Source: CANDOC01 sp965261725
Lineage (GTDB): Bacteria > Pseudomonadota > Gammaproteobacteria > Pseudomonadales > Endozoicomonadaceae
Direction of reading: 5' to 3'
Length of the DNA stretch: 64,000 nt
NCBI GenBank assembly: GCA_965261725.1
Contig: CBDHDU010000044.1
Span: forward strand, 558,001 to 622,000
Positions 8,692 to 17,889 of this stretch are shown here, piece by piece (the first letter of the stretch is position 1; every line of letters begins with the position of its first letter). The notes under the pieces were generated by a model, which was given only the letters and a program-made list of their open reading frames with translations, had not been told where the DNA came from and ran no database searches. Position numbers and translations under genes: made by a program.

Positions 8692-9033
8692 ATGGCTGAG
8701 AAGGACAATGCAGGTGGAATTGTAAACATCACCGATGGCAGTTTCGAAGAAGATGTTCTCCAGGCAGACGGTCCTGTTCTGGTTGACTACTGGGCAGAAT
8801 GGTGTGGTCCCTGCAAAATGATTGCACCCGTGCTTGAAGAAGTTGCCCGTGAATATGAAGGCAAGCTCAAGATCTGCAAACTTAACATTGAAGAAAATGA
8901 GCAGACCGCACCAAAATACAGCGTGCGCGGGATTCCAACCCTGATGCTGTTCAAAAACGGTAATGTTGAAGCAACTAAAGTGGGCGCTCTTTCCAAGTCC
9001 CAGCTGACAGCATTCCTGGACAGTAACATCTGA
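8692..9033 (+). CDS. trxA: Thioredoxin 1
   Basis: Thioredoxin reduces protein disulfides in the cytoplasm. The active site WCGPCK (Cys38 and Cys41) sits in VDYWAEWCGPCKMIAPVLEE, and the cis-proline motif RGIPTLMLFKNG is intact. At 113 residues it is a few longer than E. coli TrxA because of an N-terminal extension. The AGGAGG ribosome site is 8 bases before the ATG. It precedes rho, the trxA-rho order widespread in gammaproteobacteria. Confidence 0.97.
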   Translation: MAEKDNAGGIVNITDGSFEEDVLQADGPVLVDYWAEWCGPCKMIAPVLEEVAREYEGKLKICKLNIEENEQTAPKYSVRGIPTLMLFKNGNVEATKVGALSKSQLTAFLDSNI

Positions 9034-9117
9034 TAATTGCGTGTCCCCGTTTTGGAATGAGTTTCGGAGCGGGGAACTTACAATAACCCGGTTGGTCGAT
9101 ATTATAGCTGTCCTGAA

Positions 9118-9141
9118 TTGTTCGCTTCAGTGAGCGAACAA
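9118..9141 (+). terminator. Hairpin downstream of trxA
   Basis: TTGTTCGCT (9118-9126) pairs perfectly with AGCGAACAA (9133-9141) over a 6-base loop, without a strong T tract. It is either a trxA terminator or part of the rho leader. Confidence 0.45.
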
Positions 9142-9314
9142 ACAACTTGATTTGCTGAAGCTTCCCGAAAAACTTGATTATTTTATGATTCAGGAAGTAG
9201 ACTCAAGCTGTAAGGCCATGCTAGATTGATTCTTAATTGGAATCTCGCCGCTGTCCCTGCAGCAGAAAGCCCAGACAAAGCATGAACACCCCAAGGATAG
9301 CTTTTAAAGCCTGA

Positions 9315-9386
9315 GGGCTGAACAAAGCTGAACCGAATGGGCTGAAGAAAGCTGTCCTTAAAGGACTGGATAAAGCTGGAATAAAC
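9315..9386 (+). repeat. Three imperfect 24-base tandem repeats in the rho leader
   Basis: Units at 9315-9338, 9339-9362 and 9363-9386 share the pattern GGxCTGxAxAAAGCTGxxxx. No homology is known to me. They could be rut-like or leader structure, or just a drifting microduplication. Confidence 0.6.
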
Positions 9387-9469
9387 TGGCTCAGTGCCTG
9401 AATAAGAACGTAAAATCTTCCTGCATATGACAGCTGATACCCTTTCACCGTCATTCGTATGATTTCGCT

Positions 9470-10729
9470 ATGCATCTTACCGAGCTGAAGAAAAAGTCTG
9501 TACCAGAGCTACTGGACATTGCTAACGAGATGGGGCTGGAAAACCTGGCTCGCTCCCGGAAGCAGGATGTTATCTTTTCCATTCTCAAGCGCCATGCCCG
9601 TAGTGGAGAAGACATCTACGGCGACGGTGTGCTGGAGATCCTGCAGGATGGTTTTGGCTTCCTGCGCTCCTCAGATAGTTCCTATCTGGCAGGTCCCGAC
9701 GATATTTATGTCTCGCCGAGTCAGATTCGTCGATTCAATTTGCGTACCGGTGATTCCATTTCCGGTAAAATTCGTCCCCCGAAGGAAGGTGAACGTTATT
9801 TCGCATTGTTAAAGGTTAATCAAATCAATTTTGACCAACCTGAAAATGCCCGCAATAAAATTCTTTTTGAAAACCTGACACCATTATTTCCACAAAAACG
9901 CCTCATCATGGAGATGGGTAATGGTTCTACTGAAGATCTGACCGGTCGAATCATCGATTTATCGGCCCCGATTGGTAAAGGTCAGCGTGGTTTGCTGGTA
10001 TCTCCGCCGAAAGCCGGTAAGACATTGATGCTGCAAAATATTGCGGCAAATATTTCAAAGAATAATCCTGAATGTCACCTGATTGTTCTGCTGATTGATG
10101 AACGTCCTGAAGAAGTAACCGAAATGGCGCGTTCCGTTCGGGGTGAAGTGGTTGCTTCTACTTTTGACGAACCACCTTCCCGCCATGTTCAGGTTGCGGA
10201 AATGGTGCTGGAAAAAGCCAAACGTCTGGTTGAGCACAAAAAGGATGTTGTTATCCTGCTGGACTCTATTACCCGTCTGGCACGTGCCTATAACACCGTT
10301 ATTCCTTCTTCCGGTAAGGTTTTGACCGGTGGTGTGGATGCCCATGCACTGGAGCGTCCAAAGCGTTTCTTTGGTGCGGCACGTAACATCGAAGAAGGTG
10401 GCAGCCTGACCATTATTGCGACAGCACTGGTTGATACCGGCTCCAAGATGGACGAGGTTATCTTTGAGGAATTCAAGGGTACCGGTAATATGGAAGTCCA
10501 TCTGGATCGCCGCATTGCAGAAAAGCGTGTATTTCCGGCTATCAGCATTAACAAATCCGGCACCCGCCGTGAAGACCTGCTGACAACGGAAGAAGAGCTG
10601 CAACGGATGTGGATTCTGCGCAAGATTCTGCACCCGATGGATGAAATTGCAGCGGTTGAATTCTTGTTGGATCGCATGAAACACACCAAGACCAACGTGG
10701 AATTCTTCCAGTCTATGAAAAGAAAGTAA
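9470..10729 (+). CDS. rho: Transcription termination factor Rho
   Basis: Rho is the hexameric RNA-dependent ATPase that terminates transcripts. The N-terminal helical domain MHLTELKKKSVPELLDIA leads into the cold-shock-like RNA-binding fold with GFGFLRSSDSSYL near residue 62. The Walker A loop SPPKAGKT is near residue 178, DERPEEVTEM near 210, Walker B VVILLDSITRLARAYN near 260, and the R-loop region GGVDAHALERPKRFFGAARN near 285. At 419 residues it is the same as E. coli Rho. Confidence 0.98.
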   Translation: MHLTELKKKSVPELLDIANEMGLENLARSRKQDVIFSILKRHARSGEDIYGDGVLEILQDGFGFLRSSDSSYLAGPDDIYVSPSQIRRFNLRTGDSISGKIRPPKEGERYFALLKVNQINFDQPENARNKILFENLTPLFPQKRLIMEMGNGSTEDLTGRIIDLSAPIGKGQRGLLVSPPKAGKTLMLQNIAANISKNNPECHLIVLLIDERPEEVTEMARSVRGEVVASTFDEPPSRHVQVAEMVLEKAKRLVEHKKDVVILLDSITRLARAYNTVIPSSGKVLTGGVDAHALERPKRFFGAARNIEEGGSLTIIATALVDTGSKMDEVIFEEFKGTGNMEVHLDRRIAEKRVFPAISINKSGTRREDLLTTEEELQRMWILRKILHPMDEIAAVEFLLDRMKHTKTNVEFFQSMKRK

Positions 10730-10766
10730 GCTGTAGCTGACTTTCCTTTTCGAGTGAAAGTTTGTC

Positions 10767-10789
10767 GCGGGCTTCATCAAGAAGCCCGC
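10767..10789 (+). terminator. Hairpin downstream of rho
   Basis: GCGGGCTTC (10767-10775) pairs perfectly with GAAGCCCGC (10781-10789) over a 5-base loop. The T tract is lacking, so it may be a Rho-assisted or 3'-stabilising hairpin. Confidence 0.55.
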
Positions 10790-10844
10790 TGTACCCAACA
10801 GCCATCTTTGCATGGTAAAAATAATTTTCCTGTTTTAGCACTTC

Positions 10845-12317
10845 ATGAAATACCGTGACCTCCGCGACTTTATTAAGCAATTAGAAAAAAAGGGGGAGCT
10901 GAAGCGTATTTCTGCTGAAATAGATCCCCGCCTTGAAATGACCGAGATCAGCGACCGAACGCTGCGTAATGAAGGTCCGGCACTCCTGTTTGAAAACCCT
11001 AAAGGCTTTGATATGCCGGTGCTTGCCAACCTGTTTGGTACGCCAAAGCGGGTCGCAATGGGTATGGGGCAGGATGATGTGGCAGCGTTGCGCGATGTCG
11101 GGAAGCTACTGGCTTATTTAAAAGAGCCGGAACCGCCTAAAGGTTTCAAGGATGCACTGGCAAAGCTGCCTGTATTTCGGCAAGTGCTGAACATGGGGCC
11201 AAAGGTTGTTAAGTCGGCGCCTTGTCAGGACGTTGTTCTACAGGGCGATGAGGTCAATCTTAATAAGCTTCCTATCCAGACCTGCTGGCCCGGTGATGCG
11301 GCGCCGCTGGTTACCTGGCCGTTGGTGATTACCAAAGGTCCTCGCAAGGACAGGTATAATCTGGGTATCTATCGCCAGCAGCTTCTCGGGTCAAACAAGC
11401 TGATAATGCGCTGGTTGTCTCATCGGGGCGGTGCGCTTGATTTTCGTGACTGGCAGCAGGAACATCCGGGAGAGCCTTTTCCTGTTGCTGTTGCACTTGG
11501 AGCTGACCCAGCTACGATTCTTGGCGCCGTAACGCCGGTACCGGATGCATTATCAGAATACGGTTTTGCGGGTTTGCTCCGGGGCTCAAAGACAGAACTG
11601 GTCAAGTGTGTCACTAATGATCTGGAAGTACCTGCCAGTGCCGAGATTGTTCTGGAAGGTCATATCATGTCAGGGGAAATGGCAGATGAAGGTCCTTATG
11701 GTGACCACACCGGCTATTACAATGAAGTTGAACGGTTTCCGGTTTTCACTGTGGACTGTATCACCCATCGAAAAGACCCGATTTATCACAGCACTTATAC
11801 CGGGCGTCCACCCGATGAGCCCGCAGTATTAGGCGTGGCGTTGAATGAAGTGTTTGTACCGATTCTGCAAAAGCAGTTTCCGGAAATTGTGGATTTCTAT
11901 CTGCCTCCGGAAGGCTGTTCTTATCGACTGGCTGTTGTCACCATCCGCAAGGAATATCCGGGTCATGCCAAACGTGTGATGCTGGGTGTCTGGTCATTTC
12001 TGCGACAGTTTATGTACACCAAGTTTGTGATTGTGGCGGATGATGATATTAATGCCCGGGACTGGAAAGATGTTATCTGGGCAATGACAACGCGAATGGA
12101 TCCTCAGCGGGATACTGTTTTTGTTGAGAATACACCGATAGATTACCTCGACTTTGCTTCTCCTGTTGCCGGGCTGGGCTCTAAAGCGGGCTTTGATGCG
12201 ACTAATAAATGGCTGGGGGAAACCACTCGCGAATGGGGTGAAGCCATTACCATGAGTGATGATGTGAAGCAGCGAGTTGATGAAATCTGGGATGAGCTAG
12301 GCATTTTCGATTCTTAA
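10845..12317 (+). CDS. ubiD: 4-hydroxy-3-polyprenylbenzoate decarboxylase UbiD
   Basis: UbiD decarboxylates the prenylated 4-hydroxybenzoate intermediate of ubiquinone synthesis with prenylated FMN made by UbiX. The full-length 490-residue protein begins MKYRDLRDFIKQLEKKGELK. It carries NLGIYRQQLLG, the MRWLSHRGGA segment, GEMADEGPYGDHTGYYNE (with the catalytic Glu-Arg-Glu network) and the C-terminal region ending in DELGIF. ubiD next to fre behind rho is a conserved gammaproteobacterial order. No good ribosome site is seen before 10845, but the N-terminus matches the family. Confidence 0.97.
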   Translation: MKYRDLRDFIKQLEKKGELKRISAEIDPRLEMTEISDRTLRNEGPALLFENPKGFDMPVLANLFGTPKRVAMGMGQDDVAALRDVGKLLAYLKEPEPPKGFKDALAKLPVFRQVLNMGPKVVKSAPCQDVVLQGDEVNLNKLPIQTCWPGDAAPLVTWPLVITKGPRKDRYNLGIYRQQLLGSNKLIMRWLSHRGGALDFRDWQQEHPGEPFPVAVALGADPATILGAVTPVPDALSEYGFAGLLRGSKTELVKCVTNDLEVPASAEIVLEGHIMSGEMADEGPYGDHTGYYNEVERFPVFTVDCITHRKDPIYHSTYTGRPPDEPAVLGVALNEVFVPILQKQFPEIVDFYLPPEGCSYRLAVVTIRKEYPGHAKRVMLGVWSFLRQFMYTKFVIVADDDINARDWKDVIWAMTTRMDPQRDTVFVENTPIDYLDFASPVAGLGSKAGFDATNKWLGETTREWGEAITMSDDVKQRVDEIWDELGIFDS

Positions 12318-12327
12318 TTTTTTACTG

Positions 12328-12366
12328 AAGGGAAACCCACTATCGACCCGATAGTGGGTTTCCCTT
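12328..12366 (+). terminator. Strong terminator-like hairpin after ubiD
   Basis: A perfect 18-bp inverted repeat (12328-12345 with 12349-12366) has a 3-base loop and a GC-rich core (CCCAC/GTGGG). It lies 11 bases after the ubiD stop and separates it from fre. Confidence 0.8.
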
Positions 12367-12409
12367 ATGATGACGGGCAGGAAGTAACAAAAGAAGACCC
12401 GGAAGGCCT

Positions 12410-13147
12410 ATGAGCCCGGCAATGAATAAAGTAGTAGAAGTAAATTGTATTGTAACCCGTCTGGATGCCATGGCGGGTGATGTTTTCAAAGTGTGGCTTA
12501 AACCCGAGGATGGTCAGGATATAACATTCCATGCGGGTCAATACCTTGAAATCCTCTTACCTGATGGTAAAGCCTGTGCGTTTTCCATCGCCTCTTCTCC
12601 AGCCTCTCTCCCGGATATCGAGCTGCATATTCATTACCTGCTGGAAAAACCGGCATTGGTAGCGTTGTTTGATTTGCTTCGAAATCAAAAGCAGATTATG
12701 GTTCGTCTGCCCATGGGAGAATGCCATCTTAAGGCGTTGCCTGATGCGCCACTGCTGTTTGTAGCTGCTGGCACCGGGTTTGCGCAGATGAAAGGCATGA
12801 TCGAGCATGTGCTGGAATTTTCACATCCGCATGATATTCACTTCTATTGGGGAGCACGTCGACCTGATGGTCTGTATTTGTCTGAATTACCGGAACAGTG
12901 GAGCACTGAAAATCAGCTGACTTATCATCCGGTTATCAGCGAGGCGGATGCTTCCGATGACTGGGCTGGCCGTGCAGGGTTGTTGTATGAAGCTGTGCTG
13001 GCGGATGAACTCAATAAATCTGATACCCACGTCTACCTGAGTGGTTCTCCGCAGATGGTGTATGCGACTGTCGATGCCTTGGTCGATGCGGGGTTCAAGT
13101 CTGAAAATATGCATTCAGATGTTTTTGCATACGCGCCACGATCCTGA
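12410..13147 (+). CDS. fre: NAD(P)H-flavin reductase (ferredoxin-NADP reductase fold)
   Basis: Fre reduces free flavins with NAD(P)H, supplying reduced FMN to other enzymes and iron reduction. The FAD/flavin domain has FHAGQYLEILLPDG and the flavin-binding AFSIASSP (RPYS in many relatives, so the usual arginine is Ala-Phe here). The NAD domain has LFVAAGTGFAQMKGMI and YLSGSPQMVYATVDALVDAG. At 245 residues it is slightly longer than E. coli Fre (233) because of the N-terminus. The ribosome site GGAAGG precedes the ATG at 12410. It sits directly after ubiD, matching the conserved ubiD-fre pair. Confidence 0.9.
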   Translation: MSPAMNKVVEVNCIVTRLDAMAGDVFKVWLKPEDGQDITFHAGQYLEILLPDGKACAFSIASSPASLPDIELHIHYLLEKPALVALFDLLRNQKQIMVRLPMGECHLKALPDAPLLFVAAGTGFAQMKGMIEHVLEFSHPHDIHFYWGARRPDGLYLSELPEQWSTENQLTYHPVISEADASDDWAGRAGLLYEAVLADELNKSDTHVYLSGSPQMVYATVDALVDAGFKSENMHSDVFAYAPRS

Positions 13148-13476
13148 CCTTGAGAGTGACAACAACAGGCCTTGCGAGGCCTGAGTTCTGGGCATAGATT
13201 TAAAGTATGGATGCTTAAAATTTAGCCTGAATTGTTGTTTTTAGGTGGTTTTGATAATGGCAGGAGATAAGAAAAGCGTTTCTGATAACTGGTCGTAAGA
13301 AGTCGATGTCGCTCAGAAGAAATACTGTCTTAATCCTGTCATTTTTTAAGTGTTACCTTTAAACCAATTTGAACGATGCCACTACGGTTTTTATCGGGAT
13401 GAACGATAAAAACCAGATAGGACGACCGGGATAAGCGAGGTACCCGGCCATACGCAAACGGACTGAGTATGGCGAT
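13148..13476. other. 329-base intergenic region after fre
   Basis: No gene. A 7-bp hairpin CAGGCCT/AGGCCTG (13166-13183) probably marks the end of fre. The remainder is a moderately AT-rich upstream region of the next gene without a motif I can name. Confidence 0.45.
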
Positions 13477-13983
13477 ATGGCAACAAGAATCACAGCTCTG
13501 ATTTTCTTTCTCTACCGGCAGCTTTCTCATAACTGCATGGTTGCCCTTCTTACAGCCTGTTTTACCTCAATTTTTACCACCATGACTTATGCTGATGCTA
13601 TTTCCGATCGTGCCAAGAGCTGGGCTGAACGGGAAAGAAAATACGGCCAGATAAATTTTTTCCCTAAAAAGAAAAAACATAATACGCAGCAAAATGTGGG
13701 CAGAGCTTTATATAAGGCGCTTGACGATCCGGCCAGAGTAAAGCGCGGAGCAGCCAGCGCGCTGATTTATGGTTCGCTGGATATGGTAGGACTGGATGAT
13801 GAAGTCAAAGCCGTGGTTGATTATGTTGAAGATAAGACCGAGTTTGATTTCGGAGAATGTGGCGAACTGAAAATCCGCAATGAGCTGAGAATGGAGACCT
13901 GTCTTAATGATGAAACCTCCATTCGTTTCCGTTCAGATTATGATATGGGCGATATCAAGCTGGAATTTAACTGGAGATTCTGA
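13477..13983 (+). CDS. Hypothetical exported protein
   Basis: I do not recognise this 168-residue protein. The N-terminus has a hydrophobic segment ending in TMTYADA, consistent with a signal peptide cleaved near residue 40. A shorter start at residue 21 (MVALLTACF, position 13537) would give a more normal signal peptide. The mature part is charged, with a lysine cluster FFPKKKKH and the region DPARVKRGAASALIYGSLDMVG. The C-terminal half is strand-like, with two cysteines (GECGEL and METCLN) that could form a disulfide, and ends in EFNWRF. The final aromatic residue and alternating strands recall an outer-membrane or periplasmic beta protein, but this is speculative. Confidence 0.6.
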   Translation: MATRITALIFFLYRQLSHNCMVALLTACFTSIFTTMTYADAISDRAKSWAERERKYGQINFFPKKKKHNTQQNVGRALYKALDDPARVKRGAASALIYGSLDMVGLDDEVKAVVDYVEDKTEFDFGECGELKIRNELRMETCLNDETSIRFRSDYDMGDIKLEFNWRF

Positions 13984-14020
13984 CGCCAGTCGTATCTCTT
14001 TTTCTATAATACCTTCCTTG

Positions 14021-14656
14021 CTATTCCTGCTGTAACGCTTCTTCCACTACGGGCCAGACATTTTCAAGAATCAGTGGCTGAGCTTTGGGTAATGGGTGGA
14101 TACCATCTTGTTGATTTAACTTCTCATCACCCGCAACACCATCTAAAAAGAATGGTATCAGTGTTGTGCTCTGGCGAGTGCTTAACTGCCGATAGCTCTC
14201 GGTGAAAAGACGACTGTAAACAGGTCCATAATTAGGAGGTACCAGCATTTCAAACAATAACACTTTGGCCTCTATAGCCTCGGCCTGATTAATCATTTTC
14301 TGCAGATTGGCTTTCATTACCGGAACGGGTAACCCCCGAAGGCCGTCATTGGCACCCAGTTCCAGTAGAACAAGTTCCGGATCATGACGTTCAAGCGCTT
14401 CAGGAAAGCGACGCAACCCGCCTGTTGTTGTTTCTCCGCTCAGGCTGAGGTTAACAACCTTCCATTCCGGGTGGGTTTGTTGCAGTCTTTGCTCTAACAA
14501 AGTAACCCAACCCTGACGACTATCCATACCATAAGCTGCACTCAGGCTGTCGCCGAATACCAGCAGGGTTTTTTGATTATCTTCCGCTGCCATCGCGGCA
14601 GACAGGGAAGCAGTAAATAACATGATTATCAGGAACAAACGACGCACAATGAGCAT
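14021..14656 (-). CDS. tesA: Acyl-CoA thioesterase I / arylesterase / lysophospholipase L1 (GDSL)
   Basis: TesA is a periplasmic SGNH hydrolase acting on acyl thioesters and esters. A signal peptide (MLIVRRLFLIIMLFTASLSAAMA) precedes the mature protein. Block I LLVFGDSLSAAYGM holds the nucleophile serine, block III is LLELGANDGLRG, and the C-terminal DGIHP holds the catalytic Asp and His. I placed the start at 14656, where the signal peptide begins. The open frame extends to 14731, but that part is not signal-like. It is divergent from, and overlaps by a few bases with, the ABC transporter gene, the arrangement of tesA/ybbA in E. coli and Pseudomonas. Confidence 0.93.
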   Translation of the reverse strand: MLIVRRLFLIIMLFTASLSAAMAAEDNQKTLLVFGDSLSAAYGMDSRQGWVTLLEQRLQQTHPEWKVVNLSLSGETTTGGLRRFPEALERHDPELVLLELGANDGLRGLPVPVMKANLQKMINQAEAIEAKVLLFEMLVPPNYGPVYSRLFTESYRQLSTRQSTTLIPFFLDGVAGDEKLNQQDGIHPLPKAQPLILENVWPVVEEALQQE

Positions 14657-15374
14657 AAATAAACTGGCCCTTACTGAGGTAGAAGCTGAAGTAATGGTTG
14701 AGGCAACTGCGGTTAGCAAGCAGGTTACCATTCATGACGGATCTCTGACCATTCTCGATAATATCAACCTGCAGATAAAAGCCGGAGAGTCGGTGGCAAT
14801 TGTCGGAACATCCGGGGCAGGGAAATCAACCCTGTTAGGGTTGTTGGCAGGTCTGGATACCGCGAGTCACGGTGATATAAAGCTGGCGGGGCAAAATCTG
14901 AAAGGCCTCGATGAAGATGGGCGTGCCAGTGTCCGGGGGGAAACATCAGGCTTTGTATTTCAGTCTTTCCAGTTACTGCCTGCATTGACGGCACTGGAAA
15001 ACGTGATGCTGCCCCTTGAACTACAGGGGCAGCGTAATGCCCGAACCCGGGCAGAGACATTGCTGAAGCGTGTCGGGCTGGGTGAACGGATCAAACACTA
15101 TCCTTCACAGCTTTCAGGTGGTGAGCAACAGCGGGTTGCTATTGCCAGAGCCTTTGTGACGGAGCCGGGCATATTGTTTGCGGACGAACCCACAGGCAAC
15201 CTTGATCAGACGACAGGGCAACATATCACCGAACTGTTGTTTGAAGTGAATCGAGAGGCGGGCACCACACTTATTCTGGTAACCCACGATTTGAAGCTGG
15301 CAGCTCAGTGTGATCGTACATTAAGGCTGGAAACTGGCCGACTGGTAGAGGAGCATATCAATGCAAAAGCCTGA
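14649..15374 (+). CDS. ybbA: YbbA-type ABC transporter ATP-binding protein
   Basis: This is the ATPase of a MacB/LolD-like ABC system. Walker A GTSGAGKST near residue 48, Q-loop FVFQSFQLLPALTALEN, signature LSGGEQQRVAIARA, Walker B ILFADEPTGNLD and the H-loop VTHD are all present. Alternative starts are 14622, 14649 and 14694. The last, MVEATAVSKQV, is nearest to E. coli YbbA and would avoid overlap with tesA, so the N-terminus is uncertain. The stop overlaps the permease start by 14 bases, so the two are translationally coupled. Confidence 0.9.
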   Translation: MSINKLALTEVEAEVMVEATAVSKQVTIHDGSLTILDNINLQIKAGESVAIVGTSGAGKSTLLGLLAGLDTASHGDIKLAGQNLKGLDEDGRASVRGETSGFVFQSFQLLPALTALENVMLPLELQGQRNARTRAETLLKRVGLGERIKHYPSQLSGGEQQRVAIARAFVTEPGILFADEPTGNLDQTTGQHITELLFEVNREAGTTLILVTHDLKLAAQCDRTLRLETGRLVEEHINAKA

Positions 15375-17844
15375 TTTGCTTCGCCTTGCTCTCAGGCAAT
15401 CCATTCGCGAATTGCGTGGAGGCAGCCTGGGGCTATTGCTGGTCGCCATGTGGTTGGCGGTGACGGTTAGTACAGGTATTGCTCTGCTGGGAGACCGCCT
15501 GCAGCAGGGAATGAACAGTCAGGCAGCGGAAGTGCTGGGTGGTGACCTGATTATCAAAGCCAGTCGGGAAGTGCCGGAGGAAATCCTGAACGTTGCCAAT
15601 AGACATAAGTTGCAGCAAACCACCGTATTGGAGTTTCCGACAGTTGTTATTGCCGGCGACAGTATGCAAATGGTGTCGGCTAAAGCTGTTGGTGCGCAAT
15701 ATCCGCTCAGAGGCTGGTTAAGAACTTCCGCGCAGCCTTTTGAAGATGATGCTCAAACGATAGCAATACCCTCACCCGGTGAAGTCTGGCTGGAACCCCG
15801 TCTGTTTCCCTTATTAAATGTTAATCCCGGTGATATCCTGCTACTTGGAGAAAAAGAGCTGAAGATCACCCGGGCAATCACCTATGAAAGTGACCGGGGC
15901 GGCGATTTTTACAGTTTCTCACCCCGTGCGCTTTTCAATATGCAGGATGTCGCTGCCACGGGGATTATTCAACCCGGTAGTCGGGTTTCCTGGAAGCATC
16001 TGTTTGCAGGCAATGAGAAGAACCTGAAAGCTTTCCGTCAGCAGATAGCGCCGCAGCTTGAGGTTGGGCAAACCATTCGTACGACCATGGAAGACAGCCC
16101 TTCCGTTGGCCATTCTGTTGAACGTCTACGACAGTTCCTCGGATTATCCAGTCTGGTAACCGTTCTGCTGGCAGGTGTTGCTGTGGCTCTCTCCGCCCGG
16201 CGCTTTGCTGAACGACACTTTGATACCGTTGCATTACTACGTTGCTTTGGTGCATCGCAACAGTCGGTTATGTGGTTGTTTGTCGTTCAGTTGCTATTTG
16301 TTGCCCTGATGGCAATTGTGCCGGGTCTGTTTACGGGCTGGCTGGCTCATGAAGGCATCCTGTTAATACTGGGTAGCGTACTGCCACCCTGGTTGCCATC
16401 CCCCGGTTGGGAACCATGGATGTTAGGCGCAGCAACCGGATTAATCATGCTGCCGGGATTTGCCTTGCCGCCACTGATTCAGCTACAGCGGGTAACGCCA
16501 TTGCGGGTGCTGAGGCGGGAAGTGCAGCCGCTACCGGCCGCAGCATGGCTGGTCTATGGGGTATCTCTGGTTGTACTGGTTATCCTGATGCGGATTTATA
16601 CCGGTGGCTGGGTGATGGCGCTGAGTATGATTGCCGGAGGCGCAGTTGTACTCATCGGAGCAGCGCTGTTGTTAAGCGGTATTTCAAAGCTGGTAACAAG
16701 CCTGTTAACCCGAACCTCTTCCGTTCCGCTAAGGCTTGCAGCTGCGCGGCTGATTAGACAACGAAGCTTGTCTCATGCTCAGCTGCTGGGCTTTTCTCTG
16801 ACATTTATGGCAATGGCTCTGGTCATTGTGCTGCGGGTTGATCTGCTGGATCGCTGGCAGGCGCAGTTACCTGAAGATGCACCGAATCAGTTTGCCATGA
16901 ATATTGATCCGGCAGATGTGGATAACTTTGACCGGTTTCTGGAGCAGAACAATATTTCAGGGAGTGAGCTTTATCCGGTTATCCGTGGACGGTTAGTTGA
17001 AATTAATGACCTTATTGCACTGGATGTGGTGGAAGACCATGCGCTGGAACGTGAATTAAACCTGACATGGTCAGATAGTCTGCCTGAACAGAACACGCTG
17101 AAAGAAGGCCGCTGGTGGACGGAAGGTGCCGCAGGCGAAGTCTCTGTGGAATATGAACTGGCAGAGCGACTGGGGCTGGTGCTAGGCGATAAGCTGACAT
17201 TCGACATCAACGGTCAGTTAATAGAAGCGACAGTAACCAGTTTGCGGGAAGTGCAGTGGGAAAATTTCCGCCCTAACTTCTACATGGTACTGCCGGAAGC
17301 AACGCTTTCAACTTTACCGGCCACCTGGCTTAACAGCTTTTATGTACCTGCAGAGCAGAAAGTCGTACTCAACAGCCTGTTACGGGAGTTTCCTTCCATG
17401 ACGTTGCTGGATATGGATAGTGTTATTTCCAGAGTACGACTATTGATTACTCAGGCGTCAGCTGCCGTTAATTATATGTTGCTGGCAGTTCTGGGTGCCG
17501 GTTTGCTGGTATTGCTGGCAGCGATAGAAGCCAGTCTGGATGAACGACGTCGTGAAGGCGCACTGCTGCGAACACTGGGTGCCTGCAGTGCCAAATTACA
17601 GCAAATTCAGGTGATGGAGTTTGTCGTACTGGGTGGATTGTCTGGCTTACTTGGCTTGCTGGGAGCTGAAATTGGCAGCTACTTCCTGTATCAGAATATT
17701 TTTAAACTGACATGGGAGCCTGCTTTATGGTTATGGTGGTTGCCTGTAGCCGCTGCGTTGATAACGGGGTTCACAGGCTGGGCCGGAACGCGTTCTGTTC
17801 GGCGAGCCCCACCGCTGGTGACGTTGCGTAATTCAGCGGGTTGA
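15361..17844 (+). CDS. ybbP: YbbP-type ABC transporter permease (FtsX/MacB fold)
   Basis: This 827-residue inner-membrane permease partners the preceding ATPase. An N-terminal membrane segment (LGLLLVAMWLAVTVSTGIALLG) is followed by a large periplasmic domain. Then come a group of three FtsX segments (about residues 260-375), a further central group, a second periplasmic domain with DMDSVISRVRLLITQASAAV, and three final segments ending in GWAGTRSVRRAPPLVTLR. This duplicated FtsX layout is that of YbbP, which works with YbbA and interacts with TesA in some bacteria, probably in lipid or hydrophobic-compound handling. Confidence 0.9.
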   Translation: MQKPDLLRLALRQSIRELRGGSLGLLLVAMWLAVTVSTGIALLGDRLQQGMNSQAAEVLGGDLIIKASREVPEEILNVANRHKLQQTTVLEFPTVVIAGDSMQMVSAKAVGAQYPLRGWLRTSAQPFEDDAQTIAIPSPGEVWLEPRLFPLLNVNPGDILLLGEKELKITRAITYESDRGGDFYSFSPRALFNMQDVAATGIIQPGSRVSWKHLFAGNEKNLKAFRQQIAPQLEVGQTIRTTMEDSPSVGHSVERLRQFLGLSSLVTVLLAGVAVALSARRFAERHFDTVALLRCFGASQQSVMWLFVVQLLFVALMAIVPGLFTGWLAHEGILLILGSVLPPWLPSPGWEPWMLGAATGLIMLPGFALPPLIQLQRVTPLRVLRREVQPLPAAAWLVYGVSLVVLVILMRIYTGGWVMALSMIAGGAVVLIGAALLLSGISKLVTSLLTRTSSVPLRLAAARLIRQRSLSHAQLLGFSLTFMAMALVIVLRVDLLDRWQAQLPEDAPNQFAMNIDPADVDNFDRFLEQNNISGSELYPVIRGRLVEINDLIALDVVEDHALERELNLTWSDSLPEQNTLKEGRWWTEGAAGEVSVEYELAERLGLVLGDKLTFDINGQLIEATVTSLREVQWENFRPNFYMVLPEATLSTLPATWLNSFYVPAEQKVVLNSLLREFPSMTLLDMDSVISRVRLLITQASAAVNYMLLAVLGAGLLVLLAAIEASLDERRREGALLRTLGACSAKLQQIQVMEFVVLGGLSGLLGLLGAEIGSYFLYQNIFKLTWEPALWLWWLPVAAALITGFTGWAGTRSVRRAPPLVTLRNSAG

Positions 17845-17857
17845 GCTTGTGTTTTAA

Positions 17858-17889
17858 GCCTGAAATCATCTGATCAGGTGATTTCAGGC
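17858..17889. terminator. Bidirectional terminator between ybbP and the VOC gene
   Basis: GCCTGAAATCA (17858-17868) pairs with TGATTTCAGGC (17879-17889), with extra inner pairs around TGATCA. It is followed by GGGCTTTTG on the plus strand, and the minus strand reads TTAAAAC. It overlaps the last codons of the convergent VOC gene. Confidence 0.7.

Larger units (their letters stand above)
9034..9469. other. 436-base trxA-rho spacer (rho leader)
   Basis: No convincing gene. It holds two hairpins after trxA: a CCCCG/CGGGG pair near 9045-9075, and TTGTTCGCT with AGCGAACAA at 9118-9141. It also holds three imperfect 24-base tandem repeats at 9315-9386. Rho genes commonly carry long leaders for autogenous control, and this may be one. 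A minus-strand frame of 80 codons across it lacks coding character apart from the repeat. Confidence 0.5.

Noticed and set aside
9233..9475. An 80-codon minus-strand frame before rho
   Set aside because: It exists because of the 24-base repeats and overlaps the rho start; no ribosome site or domain.
10055..10813. A 252-codon frame opposite rho
   Set aside because: Antisense to the highly conserved rho gene; no independent signals.
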